Assembly: GCF_000150275.1 (NCBI RefSeq)
Contig: NW_002060950.1
Location: forward strand, 1,476,106-1,540,105
Origin: Trichoplax adhaerens
Lineage: Eukaryota; Placozoa; Uniplacotomia; Trichoplacea; Trichoplacidae
Reading direction: 5' to 3'
Length of the DNA: 64,000 nucleotides
The notes under the pieces are model-generated. The model ran no database searches. It was not told where the DNA came from and saw only the letters and a list, made by a program, of their open reading frames with translations. Of the stretch, positions 12,398-24,008 are shown in pieces; the first letter of the stretch is position 1; every line of letters begins with the position of its first letter. Made by a program: the position numbers and the translations under genes.

Positions 12398-15300
12398 GCT
12401 GTCCAAATAATTCCATCAATAATTCATTTTTAGCGATAATTAAACCATCAAATAGCGCTATCAGATTACAAATTGTTTTAGCATTTAAGAAAATTGGCTT
12501 AATACGTTATTATTTTAATTGGTACGATTAAATTCACATGTGTGTGATTTTGTTAATTTACTAAAAAGTAATAACTTCTGCTTTACTCGTTATGAATCAT
12601 GAATAAACTGACCCGTAATTCTACAGTCAAATCTTATAAAAGCTATGTATATTACTCTTTTGGATACAGTCAAACAGATTAGGTTAAAATTTAAAACCAT
12701 AGATAGTAGAAGAAAATGAAACTGAAACGAAATTTTCATTCTACTTGTATTAATGTCAATTATTGTTAAAGTAGAATTCATTAAATACTACAATGACAAC
12801 ATTCCAGATTGCATTGAATGATTTCTTTTATATAGTTGTATTCAATTCTAGCCTGCTATACCTGCGAACCATGTTAGAGAGGCAATCATGCTGCTTTATC
12901 TTAATTTTGTTCGTTAAATCTTACTTTTAGCATAAAATTAAAATTATCAGCCTTAAATAATCACCTTCTTCAATATCTTTACTGATCAAAATATTAGCTA
13001 GAACAGTGATAGACTACGTTCCTATTGATTTTCAGGTAAACATTCCTTTAAGATTCTCACTATTTTTGCATCCTGATATCCTTTTCTTAATATCAATATT
13101 GTTAACTACAATTCTATCTCAAATCAATATTGAAATATACACGTGATCTCATCAATTAACTTGCGTATCAATTTATTAATTGATTATATTATCATCCTTT
13201 ATTGTAGATTCAGCTACTAAATATTAATCTAGTTTAGGTATCATAAACGCTCAGCCACGTATATACTTAAAAAATAGAAACGACGATGCCATCTTAGCAT
13301 ATTATCCTACTAACGATCGATATCTGTACAAATGTAAATATAAACACATATTGAAATCTACCTTATAGAAAAGTCAATATGTCGTAGAGATACCACTTTC
13401 GATATTTAATTCTCAATAAGATCGTTAAAAAATTTATCATATGTACTTTACACTTGCCTTCGCGATATACTCATACAATAAGACTATTCACTAAATAAAA
13501 ATTTTTACAAGAAATTGGCCACAACAACGAAAATATTAATGTCCATTTATTATGTATTCGCGCAAAGACTTCTCCCAAACAATTTACTATTATTTATCAA
13601 TGATAGTGCTAAGCGATCAATTTACTGTAAATAAAAATATCTTAGCCAAGTTGTTGTTTCAATTTAAAGTTATAATTGTTAATTTATCTTACCCTGAAGT
13701 TATTCTGTATCATCGATACAAGTAGTGTAGTAATACCATTTTAATGGTAGCTATCTCAACGAAAGGTATCCATATTATTGTAATAAATACTATATACTAA
13801 TAGTACGAACACAGTAAAACATTGTTCATTGTTAAATCATACTGTATCATTAGAATATTATTATGGTTATTAAATTATTGGTATCGTCATTTCTATCACA
13901 AAGTTATACTTAATTGTATTTATGCACAGAGTTCAATCTTTTTTCTTTTTCTCAGAATTAGTAGTTTGTATAATGATGGAATAATGTATGTCAAATAATA
14001 CAGCCAAGAAACTTTAATTTCTTGTAAAATTTCACTATATTACATAAATTGGTTGGTCTACTTAATTACCGAGTACTATCTGCCTTCAGTCTACAATCGT
14101 CTAACCTATTACACAAGGTTTACGATTTATATGCAATATGTATTGTGGATATCATCTACAAACAGAGCTTTTTAATCTGATAATTTAATGTATAATTTAA
14201 ATTACATTCACTCAATCTTATAATCTTAATAATAGTACAATAAAGTATGTTAAATACTACGGCTAAAAATTTTTTAATTTCTTGTAAAATTTTACTGCAT
14301 TACATAAATTAGTTGGTCTGCTTGATTTTCAAGGACTATCTACCTTCGACCTACAGCCGTCTGATCTATTATACAAGATTTACGATTTATATATATAATA
14401 TAAACTGTATTATGAATATAATCTGCAAACAGAACTTGTATAATTTTACACGCAATTTGAACTAAATTTACTCAACCTTATAAACTTAATAATCATGCAA
14501 TGAAAATATATCAAGTAGCAGCACTACAGCTAAAAATCTTGAATTTTTTTGTAAAATTTCACTATATAACATAAATTAGTTGGTCTACTCAATTACCAAG
14601 GACTATCTACCTTCGACCTACTGCTGTCTAACTGATATATTACGATGCGAAGAGACTTATTGGAACCTGAATTACTTAGCTACGATAACCAAGATCGTAT
14701 GCGATGACAAGTTCAATCTTGAAGCCCATGAAAAGTTTTGATCATTAAGGCTCTTATTTACAAACTTATGAATGTGAAATAAATGTTCTACAATTTCTAG
14801 ATCGCTGCAGAACTATGGTAATAACTTAATTTTTTTCAAGGATCATTCTTGTGCGAAAATGAGGAATAGCAAATTATGTTACAGAAATGTAAGGATGCTA
14901 TTTCCGGATGTGATTAGCAGTCTTAAACATTTTCTTTTGTGGATAACTGATAAAATTGACTAGTAGATAATAATGCAATCGTAAATATTTTAGTAGATGA
15001 GAAAGTCCATTTATTAACGCAGTTCTAAATAAACAACATTGATCAAGCGGACGAGTGTATGTAAGAAATCCATGCTATTTCATTATTGTATCAGTATTTC
15101 ATCCTTTCTTCGATACTTTTAAAATGCTTGTAATATTCAATGCCTCTCATAAAACATTTTTGATTATCTAATTGTGAATTGCAAATACCATTTTTGCCAT
15201 TATCTTCAATTATAATTACTATTCGATTTTATTGATGCGAATTTTGGCTTATGTCATTTTAACACGGTAAAATAGACTTACTTGTTAAAAGCATGGTCTG

Positions 15301-16221
15301 AATTCTTGTGGTGTAAATCCATTGATTAAGTTAAATGATGGTAATCCTGTTGATATTTATCTACTATGAGCACTTAAAATAGCGATCTGATTATTTCGCA
15401 GATGAAGCAGATTTTATTCATCAATTGCTGAATACAGGAAGTCAGAATAACAAGTAAGACCTGTACAAACTGCATTTTGATAATTGTTATGCAATATTAG
15501 TTACTTATGCAGCATACTCGTATATCTATTTACTCCTATGGGCATGATTACCGTCGATACATATGCGTACATATCGGCAACTATATATAACCTTAAACTG
15601 TGAATCAAATAAATTACCATTCTTACAGTTAAGCGTAAATGAAAATGTTCTATTCTCTTCAATCCTGAAGGTTATTATCAATAGTCAGATTACGGACCAT
15701 ATGGTTAAGGATAAGTCTCAAAATTATTGAATTGATTGCTGTGTATGTATGTTAGTATAGAGATACCACAATTAAAATAATAACACTCATACTTAAAAAT
15801 TGAAAATTATTGATTTACAATGCAATCATAATGATTAATAATTCATAATTAAATCATTGCTAAGACACACGGTCAACATGTCTGTGCAATAGCATATCTC
15901 ATCGAAAATAGAAAAAGAGAATTAGAATTACTACCTCAAGTAATGGAATGCCGGATTGCGACAATTTCATTTTCATGTTTTTTCCCCATTTATATCCAAG
16001 TTTATTGAACTGTATTTCTTGTCGACTAAAGGCGATTTATTAAGTAATATTGCTTTCCTTTAGTCATTTTTTAATCTAAAGTTTATCTCCTGGAAATTTA
16101 GAACAAGACACATCTATATTCTATTTATAGTCGATTTTTAACTGCATTAATTCGCGTACTAGTGTTGGTTAATGTTACAGAAGTCGTTACGAATATAAAA
16201 TATTCCGATAAACGATTATTC
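12398..16221. other. 3.8 kb intergenic spacer
   Basis: The spacer lies between GPCR 2 (+) and the 3' end of GPCR 3 (-). Apart from the three-copy repeat at about 13.97-14.64 kb I see nothing gene-like. The open stretch at 12590-12781 (-) has no recognisable features. Confidence 0.55.
13965..14640. repeat. Tandem repeat, about 250 bp unit, three diverged copies
   Basis: Copies near 13965-14200, 14225-14440 and 14490-14640 share in order: 'tttcttgtaaaattt', 'acataaattagttggtct', 'ggactatctaccttcgac', 'tgtctaa' variants, and 'acaagatttacgatttat' (first two copies). The third copy stops where unrelated sequence begins near 14640. No coding potential is seen. Confidence 0.75.
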
Positions 16222-17451
16222 TTAATCAGACACATCATTATAGATAAATTCAGTAGCCACTGGAGATTCATCACTTTTACAACGGAAACTCTTAGTGGAA
16301 ATTCCGTTTCTCGGTATTAGACTAGGTCCCTTTGAGGGAAATTTGGTCCTTCTTGTCGTCGTAGCTCTTATAATATTCGTTACATTGTTGTTGCTATTAC
16401 TTGTTAAAGGAATGGCATCGTCTCTCTTCCAACGGAGACTAAAAATGCGGATGTAAGCACGTTTAAAGCGATCATTAATGAACGGATAGACTATAGGATT
16501 AATGACACTGTTGAGATTAACCATCCAGCCACAAAAAAATGCCATCGCTCCACCAACCCAAATCTCAAATGCCGAAAGTAACAGAAACATACAAATACTA
16601 TAAGGTCCAAAGCAAATAACAAATGTAGCAAAGACGATGAACATCGCGCGCGTAACTTTAGCTTCGCGGGCTGCTATTTTTTGTAAAGCATTATTGTTAG
16701 CGCCACTAAATGAAATACCACGAATACGCTGACTATTTTTCTTAACAGTCCAATAAATTAATACATAGCAATAGATCATGATGAGAAGGGGTACGGTAAA
16801 GATAGCTACCATGACAAAAATAGGAAAGCTTTTATCATAATTCCAATCTGGCAGACATGTCTGTTCTAGTGGCTGAAATTTATATCGATTCCAACCAAAG
16901 ATGGGCATCAATCCTTCGATTATACTGAATATCCAAGTAACACAGATAGAGAGTGTTACGGTAAATCTAGTCACTAAATGGCCTTTAGAGTGGACAACAA
17001 CGAGGTAACGGAATATTGCCATGATTAGTAGACAAAAAATATTGGCCGTAAAAGCTACACCTTGGATCCAGCCCCCAAAATCGCATAGGGCTTGACCGAA
17101 CGGCCATGTCCAACCAACTACTCTCGTCATCCCAATAAGATTGAATCCCATTCGAAATATTCCAGTAAACACATCGATCACAGCCAAATTCAAGAGAAAT
17201 AAATTGAAAGTAGTAAACAGTGATCGTTCAATATAAAAAGCTAACATAACGATTATATTACCAAGAATAGACAGGACAGCAATAACAACATAAGCAGTGG
17301 CTCGAGCGATCATTTCTTCCTTAGTATAGGGTGGAGGAAAGTGAGGCACAGTAGCATTCATAGAAGTTGGCAATTTTAATGTCTGATTAGCTATACTTTG
17401 ATTAGTGCAATTGGATAGGGTTAAAATTGCAGTCTGATTAGTACAATTCAT
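16222..17451 (-). CDS. Opsin-like class A GPCR 3 (placopsin-like), single exon
   Basis: At 409 residues this is the longest family member here and the only one on the minus strand. The extracellular N-terminus of about 45 residues has at least five N-glycosylation sequons (N2, N5, N14, N22, N32). Landmarks: GN 64-65, D93, C123 paired with C199, FRY 147-149, W173, P221, CFGPY 280-284, and NPIVY from 318. Loop 2 is GWNRYKFQ, then CLPDW, in rhodopsin register. N312 replaces the Schiff-base lysine and G126 sits at the counterion position. The tail of about 80 residues is rich in Ser, Thr and Arg and could be phosphorylated. The upstream in-frame ATG was used because it gives the glycosylated leader. 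The opposite orientation suggests a local inversion or independent insertion. Confidence 0.9.
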   Translation of the reverse strand: MNCTNQTAILTLSNCTNQSIANQTLKLPTSMNATVPHFPPPYTKEEMIARATAYVVIAVLSILGNIIVMLAFYIERSLFTTFNLFLLNLAVIDVFTGIFRMGFNLIGMTRVVGWTWPFGQALCDFGGWIQGVAFTANIFCLLIMAIFRYLVVVHSKGHLVTRFTVTLSICVTWIFSIIEGLMPIFGWNRYKFQPLEQTCLPDWNYDKSFPIFVMVAIFTVPLLIMIYCYVLIYWTVKKNSQRIRGISFSGANNNALQKIAAREAKVTRAMFIVFATFVICFGPYSICMFLLLSAFEIWVGGAMAFFCGWMVNLNSVINPIVYPFINDRFKRAYIRIFSLRWKRDDAIPLTSNSNNNVTNIIRATTTRRTKFPSKGPSLIPRNGISTKSFRCKSDESPVATEFIYNDVSD

Positions 17452-20400
17452 GATGTTTATGATTGAAAATTGTATATAGTATGTTATATAAGATAGTCAA
17501 TTCAATTTTCGTTTTCTTCCTCAATTTAAATTTCACCCAAGGCTATCGAGTTTTAAATAAAAACCACGGTAATCATGGAGCGCAAAAAATACCATCAATT
17601 CCGTAAATTAAATACTTGTTTCTTCACTTGTACCTTGAGTAATAGTCAACTTGTTAATTTTTCCACATGGAATGTTTTCTCAAGATCTACCTCTTCCCTT
17701 CACATCTATAGATAACTAAATTCAAACGGTATCAGCAAATGATCCACCACAAATATAGAAAGGTGACTTGTTTTTTCTGCTTAATACAAGCAGTAGCGTT
17801 AAAACAATGCAGTAATTTATTTAATTTATATACAAAAATATTACTAAAGAAGGTATTTTAATTTAACTAATTAATCACTTGATTTAATTATTCTTTTCTG
17901 ATACTTTAGCAGGCTTAACAATTGGCCAGATAATCAAGTTAAGAGGGGACGGGAAATATCGGTCTTGATTGATTACTCACGTAGCATTGATGACAGAATA
18001 TCCCTATTGAGGTCTATCATTGCAATATGGTCTACTACATTGGTAATAATGATTCTATTTATGCGCTATAATGTAAAGTGAATAGTTCTAGATCAATTGA
18101 CTTTATCAGGAATAATTTACAGGATGATGAGATAGATTAAAATGATCCAGATAATAATTATGCTGAAAAGTTGATTAATCATATATTTTTAAAATTATTG
18201 TCGATATGTACAAATTGCAAATCATCTGCAAAGAGTAGTGCAATTATCGGTAATTTAAAGCCAAGAGAGTAGTATGGCTGCAGGATTTAATGTTGTTACA
18301 AAGTGTATATGATAAAATCTTTCTTTCAGCTTATTTTCTAATTAAATATAAATGTGCATCCTGTATTCTATAATTAATGACTCCTAGGTTATAGCACCGC
18401 TAGGCGTATGTAATTGGTTGATTAACAATACAATTAGTTGTGTGGCCATGTGATGAGTTGATATGGCAATCTTAGAATGATGATTTCTCTACATTCACCT
18501 GTGAGAGAAATCTTTCTACAAACTAATAGTCAATAAACAGGTATCTATTTTAATACAGCAATAATATATTACGGGTATCTCTATCTCGAAATTATTTGCC
18601 GTTAAGTATACATGATAAAGGAAATCAAATTTACATTTCACAACATCCTATTTTTGCTGCCAAGAATTTTCCTCCAAGAAAAGTTTGCGTATGCTTTACC
18701 GTAGATCAGATTGGGTCTTAACAAGATCTTTTTCATGAAGTTAAGAGAATGTAAGAATTCAATATCAACTTGTTATAATAATTAAGCGAGCTCATGTGAT
18801 AATAGAACATATTTGCGTAATAAGGAGCAATACTGAATTGTTACTCTTAACATCGTGACTTAACACCATCGCATAATCGGTAACTTGTTTGCAGAAATAT
18901 GGATAGCTATTTATTGAAGAGATTTCAAGTCTTGTTGATTTCACATCGATAGCAAGTATACTGGTACAATCTGTCAATGAGGAACTTTAATTAATTTTAA
19001 ATTTATGCTTTCAACGCCTATTAATAGTAATAACTGATGATATGTCACGGATATATTAAATTAGTAGTAATGCAACAGTGATAACAAGTCGCTTGCTAGA
19101 AAGTATAAAGTAAAAGCGCACTCAGTCGGTAGGATGGTATTTAAATGTTTCCCAGCGGGTGCGATATCTACTACACTATATATCATATTTTAGGATACAC
19201 CTATAAAGAGGAAAATAACTATTTCTGCGCTAAAACAGGCGAAATAATATCCTTCGCACTTTTATAACAATGCTACGAGAGTGAGACTTCAGATGAAGTA
19301 TATTGAACGTATTAGATTCAAGGATCTCTCAATATGATCAGAAAATTTCCAAGATATTCATTCAAGATTTCTATTACCTTAGTTACAGATCTTATTAAGA
19401 TTTTAAAACAAATTTGTAAACAATATAGCTAAATGTTTGCACTTAACGCGGCAATTTCTGAACTGTATTAGTACCTGATGTTGGCTAGTTTTATTGGGTC
19501 AGCATAACCTATCTATTTTCCCTCACCCTAGAGATATCCAACAACTTGATAGTTTCATGTGTTTATTGGAGTACGTTGAGGTAGGGGCTTGTTATAGTAG
19601 TTCTAGATATTATTCATTAACAATAATTTTTGAAGTAAGGGTTATAAATTGAATAGTTAAAATTTAATAACCTTCTAAGAGTGATCTAATGCTTCTTCGA
19701 TACAGATAAATGAAGAATAAATTATAGAAAAGATGTAGCAGTTTTATTTGTATAAGAGCAATATCGACATGGTGAATAAATAATTAATGGCATTGAATAT
19801 TTGAATTTCAAGCTTAATGATATAACAAGTTTTTAATCGCACATTCATTATTAAAGCCATTTGAAATGAGTTGATATACCATTTTTTATATATTTTTGCT
19901 ACTGCAATGATGGCTATAAATATCATAGTTACTGTAGTGATTTAATTTCCGGCATAGGTCCTACGTTACCAGTATAGTTGATGTATGCTGCCTCTAAATT
20001 TATCAGATTCGTAATTATTGATGTTGCAGTGGAATGGATAAATTCCTATTACATGCTACCACGTATAGGTGATCAACTCTTCAATAGGCTCAAACTAAAA
20101 TTGATATCTATATCTTCACTTCATCTTTATTAACTGTATATTTGTAGTATTTCTTCTTTAGAAAATAGGTCTGTGAATTGCTTTCCCATATCTTCAAATG
20201 TAATATCGTATAGTTTTTCTTTTAGTACCCTCCTCTATAGTAGCGATTGCTATCAACGTAAATAAACGGCATTAATCCCTTTATTATCTGATTTTCCAAC
20301 CTAAGTGCTTTTAAAATTTGGATAATTCTGTCCCATAAATATACGAAGTCAAAATTAGGGAGATCACCTTCACTCACTATTTAGTAATCAAGTACCTTCA

Positions 20401-22222
20401 ATATTAGAAATTAAACTATACTGTAGTCAATAATATCAGTCTCATCTATCTGCTATCTTGCGGTACTTCACATAAGGACCAATAACAAAGGATTATTGAT
20501 CAGTTAGCTTCCTCCTTTAGTAGATCTATTGAAAAACTCGGGCATAAAGCTAAAAGTTGAACTATATGAACTAAATGAAATGATCGATACAATTTTCAAT
20601 TTATATCACCATTTATCGGCTTTGTAGAGCTACTGATAGTCCTATGAGTCATGATATTATCATCTTATCATGAACTTTTAGAATCATTTTAACGATTGTG
20701 TTTTTATAATAAAAGTTCTTATAAAATCTTATAAAACACCGAATACTGACAGAATCACTATGGAATACTTTCAACTAATTTGACTAGTACTACTGTTGAG
20801 AAGGCAAATTATTGGCCTTTCAATGTCAGATTTCAACCAATAAAACAATAATCAAAGTTTTTTTCTTTAATATGATATCTACATTCCGTCAATATAGTAA
20901 CAAAACTACGCAAACATAAATTCGCATATAAAAGCGATACTCTTACAACCTCATAATGTTGAACATCACGATAGTTTTGTATCGCAGCCTAAACATTTAA
21001 GGTATTATTCCAGTCTGACATTTGTATATAAAAGAGAGAATACAACAATACAATCTAGAAAAGCTATCAAATACGTTTCTCTGAAGTACCAAAGAATAGA
21101 TTATCGTTAACTGATAGGAATTTTAAGGAATATTACAAATACACCGGTAATAATTCTTTGTAACGCTAACTCTAGACTTAATTATAAAAAAAATTACCTT
21201 CCAGAAATTCATTAAGCAGAATAAATCTCATTATTACAGTATGGTACTATTTTATTTTGAATCAAAAAATTTTAATATAACATTAACAGTACAAGAAGTT
21301 TAAGTCAATCATAGCAATAAGATCTAATTGCTGAACTTAATACCTGTATATATATACTCGTATTCGGGTATATATTCAGTATACAACTAGCTAGAATTTG
21401 GCGAAATCATTAATCTGACCTTTATAGTATACAAATAAATGAAAATTGGCGAAATCATTAATCTAACTTTCAGTATTGACCATAACATACCGTATATATA
21501 TAGTAGACGTGTAAGTGGAAAGTGGCGAAATCATTAATCTTGCTTGCAAGCATCTAATAGACATTAAAAAATATCATAATCACAATTTATCGTACTATGA
21601 TGCTATCGCAATAATAAATTAACCTATGGAGATAAAGTGTAGGATCTAATTTGTAGACTTATATGTTCAGTACGTAAACCTGCTGAAGTCATTTAGTATT
21701 GAGCCTTGTAGCATCATTTCCACATTGCACCCACTGACTGTAAACATAACCATACTTACCACCTAAAGTATAGGATATACCGTAGTTTTTATTTCTAAAT
21801 TCTCATACAATTTACTGAAATTCTGTCTATAACACCATACGTCGAGACTTTTACAAGAATTAATTATTTCTGTCTAGAAACAATCAATCGTTTCAAATAT
21901 ACGTGTACGTATGTTGGATTTGAGTCCATGTATTAAATTTTTAGACGATAATAAAGCTTTGTTCTATTAAATAAATTAAAGGAAAGAGCTACTAGCCAGT
22001 ATTACATCAGATAGAATCTGAGAAAATATAATAAATTTGCTTTACCAACAAAAGAAAAACAATAAATATAACGTGTTGTGATCGCCCTAAATAGAATTGG
22101 TAGGTAAGAAGAAACCGCATCATACTATAGTCATAGTTTATCATTTTGAGGTAGCTTGTTATTATGATAATCAATACTTTTATCCTTCGAAATAGCTAGT
22201 ATTTACTTTAAGTGTATCAGAT
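17452..22222. other. 4.8 kb intergenic spacer
   Basis: This is the 5' flank of GPCR 3 and the distant 5' flank of GPCR 4. No gene is supported; open frames at 18792-18977 and 19744-19926 (-) show no domain. A thrice-repeated 18-mer at 21.4-21.5 kb is listed separately. Confidence 0.55.
21399..21540 (+). repeat. Exact 18-base motif present three times
   Basis: The string 'tggcgaaatcattaatct' occurs exactly at 21399-21416, 21447-21464 and 21523-21540, all in one orientation, with quite different sequence between. The motif is better preserved than its surroundings. It lies about 1.3-1.45 kb upstream of the GPCR 4 start and 0.7 kb outside the duplicated unit. A protein-binding site is possible; a decayed tandem repeat is the alternative. 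Confidence 0.7.
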
Positions 22223-22681
22223 GTTTCTGTCCTCTATTATTAAAATATGCAAATTGCTGTATGATTTAAATAACAAAGAATATTGTTAGTAAAGGAGTAA
22301 TTGTACTGAAAATTAGTAAAGTTAGTATTGGAAAAATTCTCCAATACCCGCTATTAGTGTAAGGTATCAAAATTATCGGATACAGTACTCAGCCGTGTAA
22401 GCGAAAGTTTTATAGAAATTGCTCTAAATTGAAAGGGCTAAATATTGATAGCATTGGATAATAGTTACGAAATCTCTGTAAGATATTCCACCTAAAGTAT
22501 TCAAACAATATAGATTGACGACGTGATTACTAGTATTGTATACTGAAAAGAATACTGACATAGCTAATTATCAAATTGCTACTACGAAGAAAAAATGATT
22601 AAGTATTAATCGGTTAAAATTCTAAAGATAAAAGACTTGGTTACAATTTTAACGGTTTACATAGCAATTGAAAAAGCACTT

Positions 22682-22689
22682 TATATAAA
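22682..22689 (+). promoter_or_regulatory. TATA-like box upstream of GPCR 4
   Basis: 'tatataaa' lies 172 bases before the GPCR 4 ATG. It is preserved at exactly the same distance before GPCR 5, in a well-conserved 631-base flank. In AT-rich DNA such matches arise by chance, so this is only a candidate. Confidence 0.3.
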
Positions 22690-22853
22690 TCAAAGCTATA
22701 CAATATTACTTTATTGTAGATTAACAGCTTGTTTTGGTGTAATTTATTTCCTTCCCATTAAAGACTAAATTTACTTGATCTGTGTAAAAAGAATCAGATA
22801 CAATATTCTTGTTTTCAAGGCCTGCTATTGAAAAGGATTAAAACACGAGTATA

Positions 22854-24008
22854 ATGTCTAATCATAGCCTTAGCTTAAATCAGACTAGGGGATTTACACC
22901 GTATACTCTTGCTGAAGCTCAAGTACATTTTACTGCTTATGTGATTGTGATGGTTATAGCTATCCCTGCTAATATAGTCACTATTTTTTCTTTTATCATC
23001 GATCGTACATTGTGTACCAATTTTAATCTCTTCTTGCTTAACATGGCTTTCATCGATTTATTGACCAGTTTATTTCGCATCGGTTTCAACGCTTTCTGTA
23101 TTGCCACTATTAGAAATTCTACATGGCCATATGGTCAGCCACTATGTGATTTTGACGGATTTATACAAGGCGTTGTCTTTGCCGCTAACGTTTACACTCT
23201 CATGGTTATAGCAGTTTGCCGTTATATAGCAATTGTTCATTCCAAGCAGCATTTAATTACCAAAAAAATTGTCTATATTATTATTGTTATCATTTGGGTC
23301 TTTAGTTCCCTGTGTTCGGTCTTTCCTATCATAGGTTGGAATCGATATCGCTATCAACCTTATGAGCACGCTTGCTTGCCTGATTGGTCTTATGAGAAGA
23401 GCTATCCTATTTATATTATGGCTACCGAATTTGTTCTCCCAATGATAATTTTACTTTACTGTTACACCGGAATATTTATCAACCTAAGGAGAAATTCATT
23501 CCGAATGCGCACTGTTTCAGAATTGAACAGTGGCAATAATGAGGCCATGAAGAAAATAGCCCAGCGTGAGGGAAAGGTTACTCGTGGCATGTTTATCATC
23601 TTCTTAGCCTTCGTCATTTGTTTTGCACCATATAGTGTATGTATGTTTCTATTAGCTTCTGCATTTAATATTCCCATAGACAAGGGTTTGATGTTCTTTT
23701 GCGGATTTATGGCCAATGTGAATAGCTTACTGAATCCTATTATTTATGCTATCTTGTATAAACGCTTTCGGCAAGCTTACTATCGGGTGCTGTGTTGTTG
23801 CTGCAGTAAATTAACATTCAGCTCTTCATCGGATCATGCAGGATGCAGTAGCAATCACGGATTGCGATCATTAGCAATGGGTGCCATCGAAAATAAGAAC
23901 GCCAATCATTCTACCAGTCCATCTATGAAAACTTCTAATTATGGCAGTAAAAAATATCGAAGGCGTTTTAGTTTCATCTACAACGAAGAGGACATTAATA
24001 ATAGATAA
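22854..24008 (+). CDS. Opsin-like class A GPCR 4 (placopsin-like), single exon
   Basis: This 384-residue seven-helix receptor has N-glycosylation sites at N3 and N9. Landmarks: AN 39-40 instead of GN in TM1, D68, C98 paired with C174, CRY 122-124 instead of (D/E)RY, W148, P196, CFAPY 257-261, and NPIIY from 294. Loop 2 is GWNRYRYQ, then CLPDW, in rhodopsin register. N288 replaces the Schiff-base lysine, but D101 falls at the rhodopsin counterion position 113, unlike GPCR 1-3. Four cysteines (314-317) after helix 8 suggest palmitoylation. The tail is Ser- and Asn-rich and ends in an Arg-rich then acidic stretch. It is a recent duplicate of GPCR 5. Confidence 0.92.
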   Translation: MSNHSLSLNQTRGFTPYTLAEAQVHFTAYVIVMVIAIPANIVTIFSFIIDRTLCTNFNLFLLNMAFIDLLTSLFRIGFNAFCIATIRNSTWPYGQPLCDFDGFIQGVVFAANVYTLMVIAVCRYIAIVHSKQHLITKKIVYIIIVIIWVFSSLCSVFPIIGWNRYRYQPYEHACLPDWSYEKSYPIYIMATEFVLPMIILLYCYTGIFINLRRNSFRMRTVSELNSGNNEAMKKIAQREGKVTRGMFIIFLAFVICFAPYSVCMFLLASAFNIPIDKGLMFFCGFMANVNSLLNPIIYAILYKRFRQAYYRVLCCCCSKLTFSSSSDHAGCSSNHGLRSLAMGAIENKNANHSTSPSMKTSNYGSKKYRRRFSFIYNEEDINNR

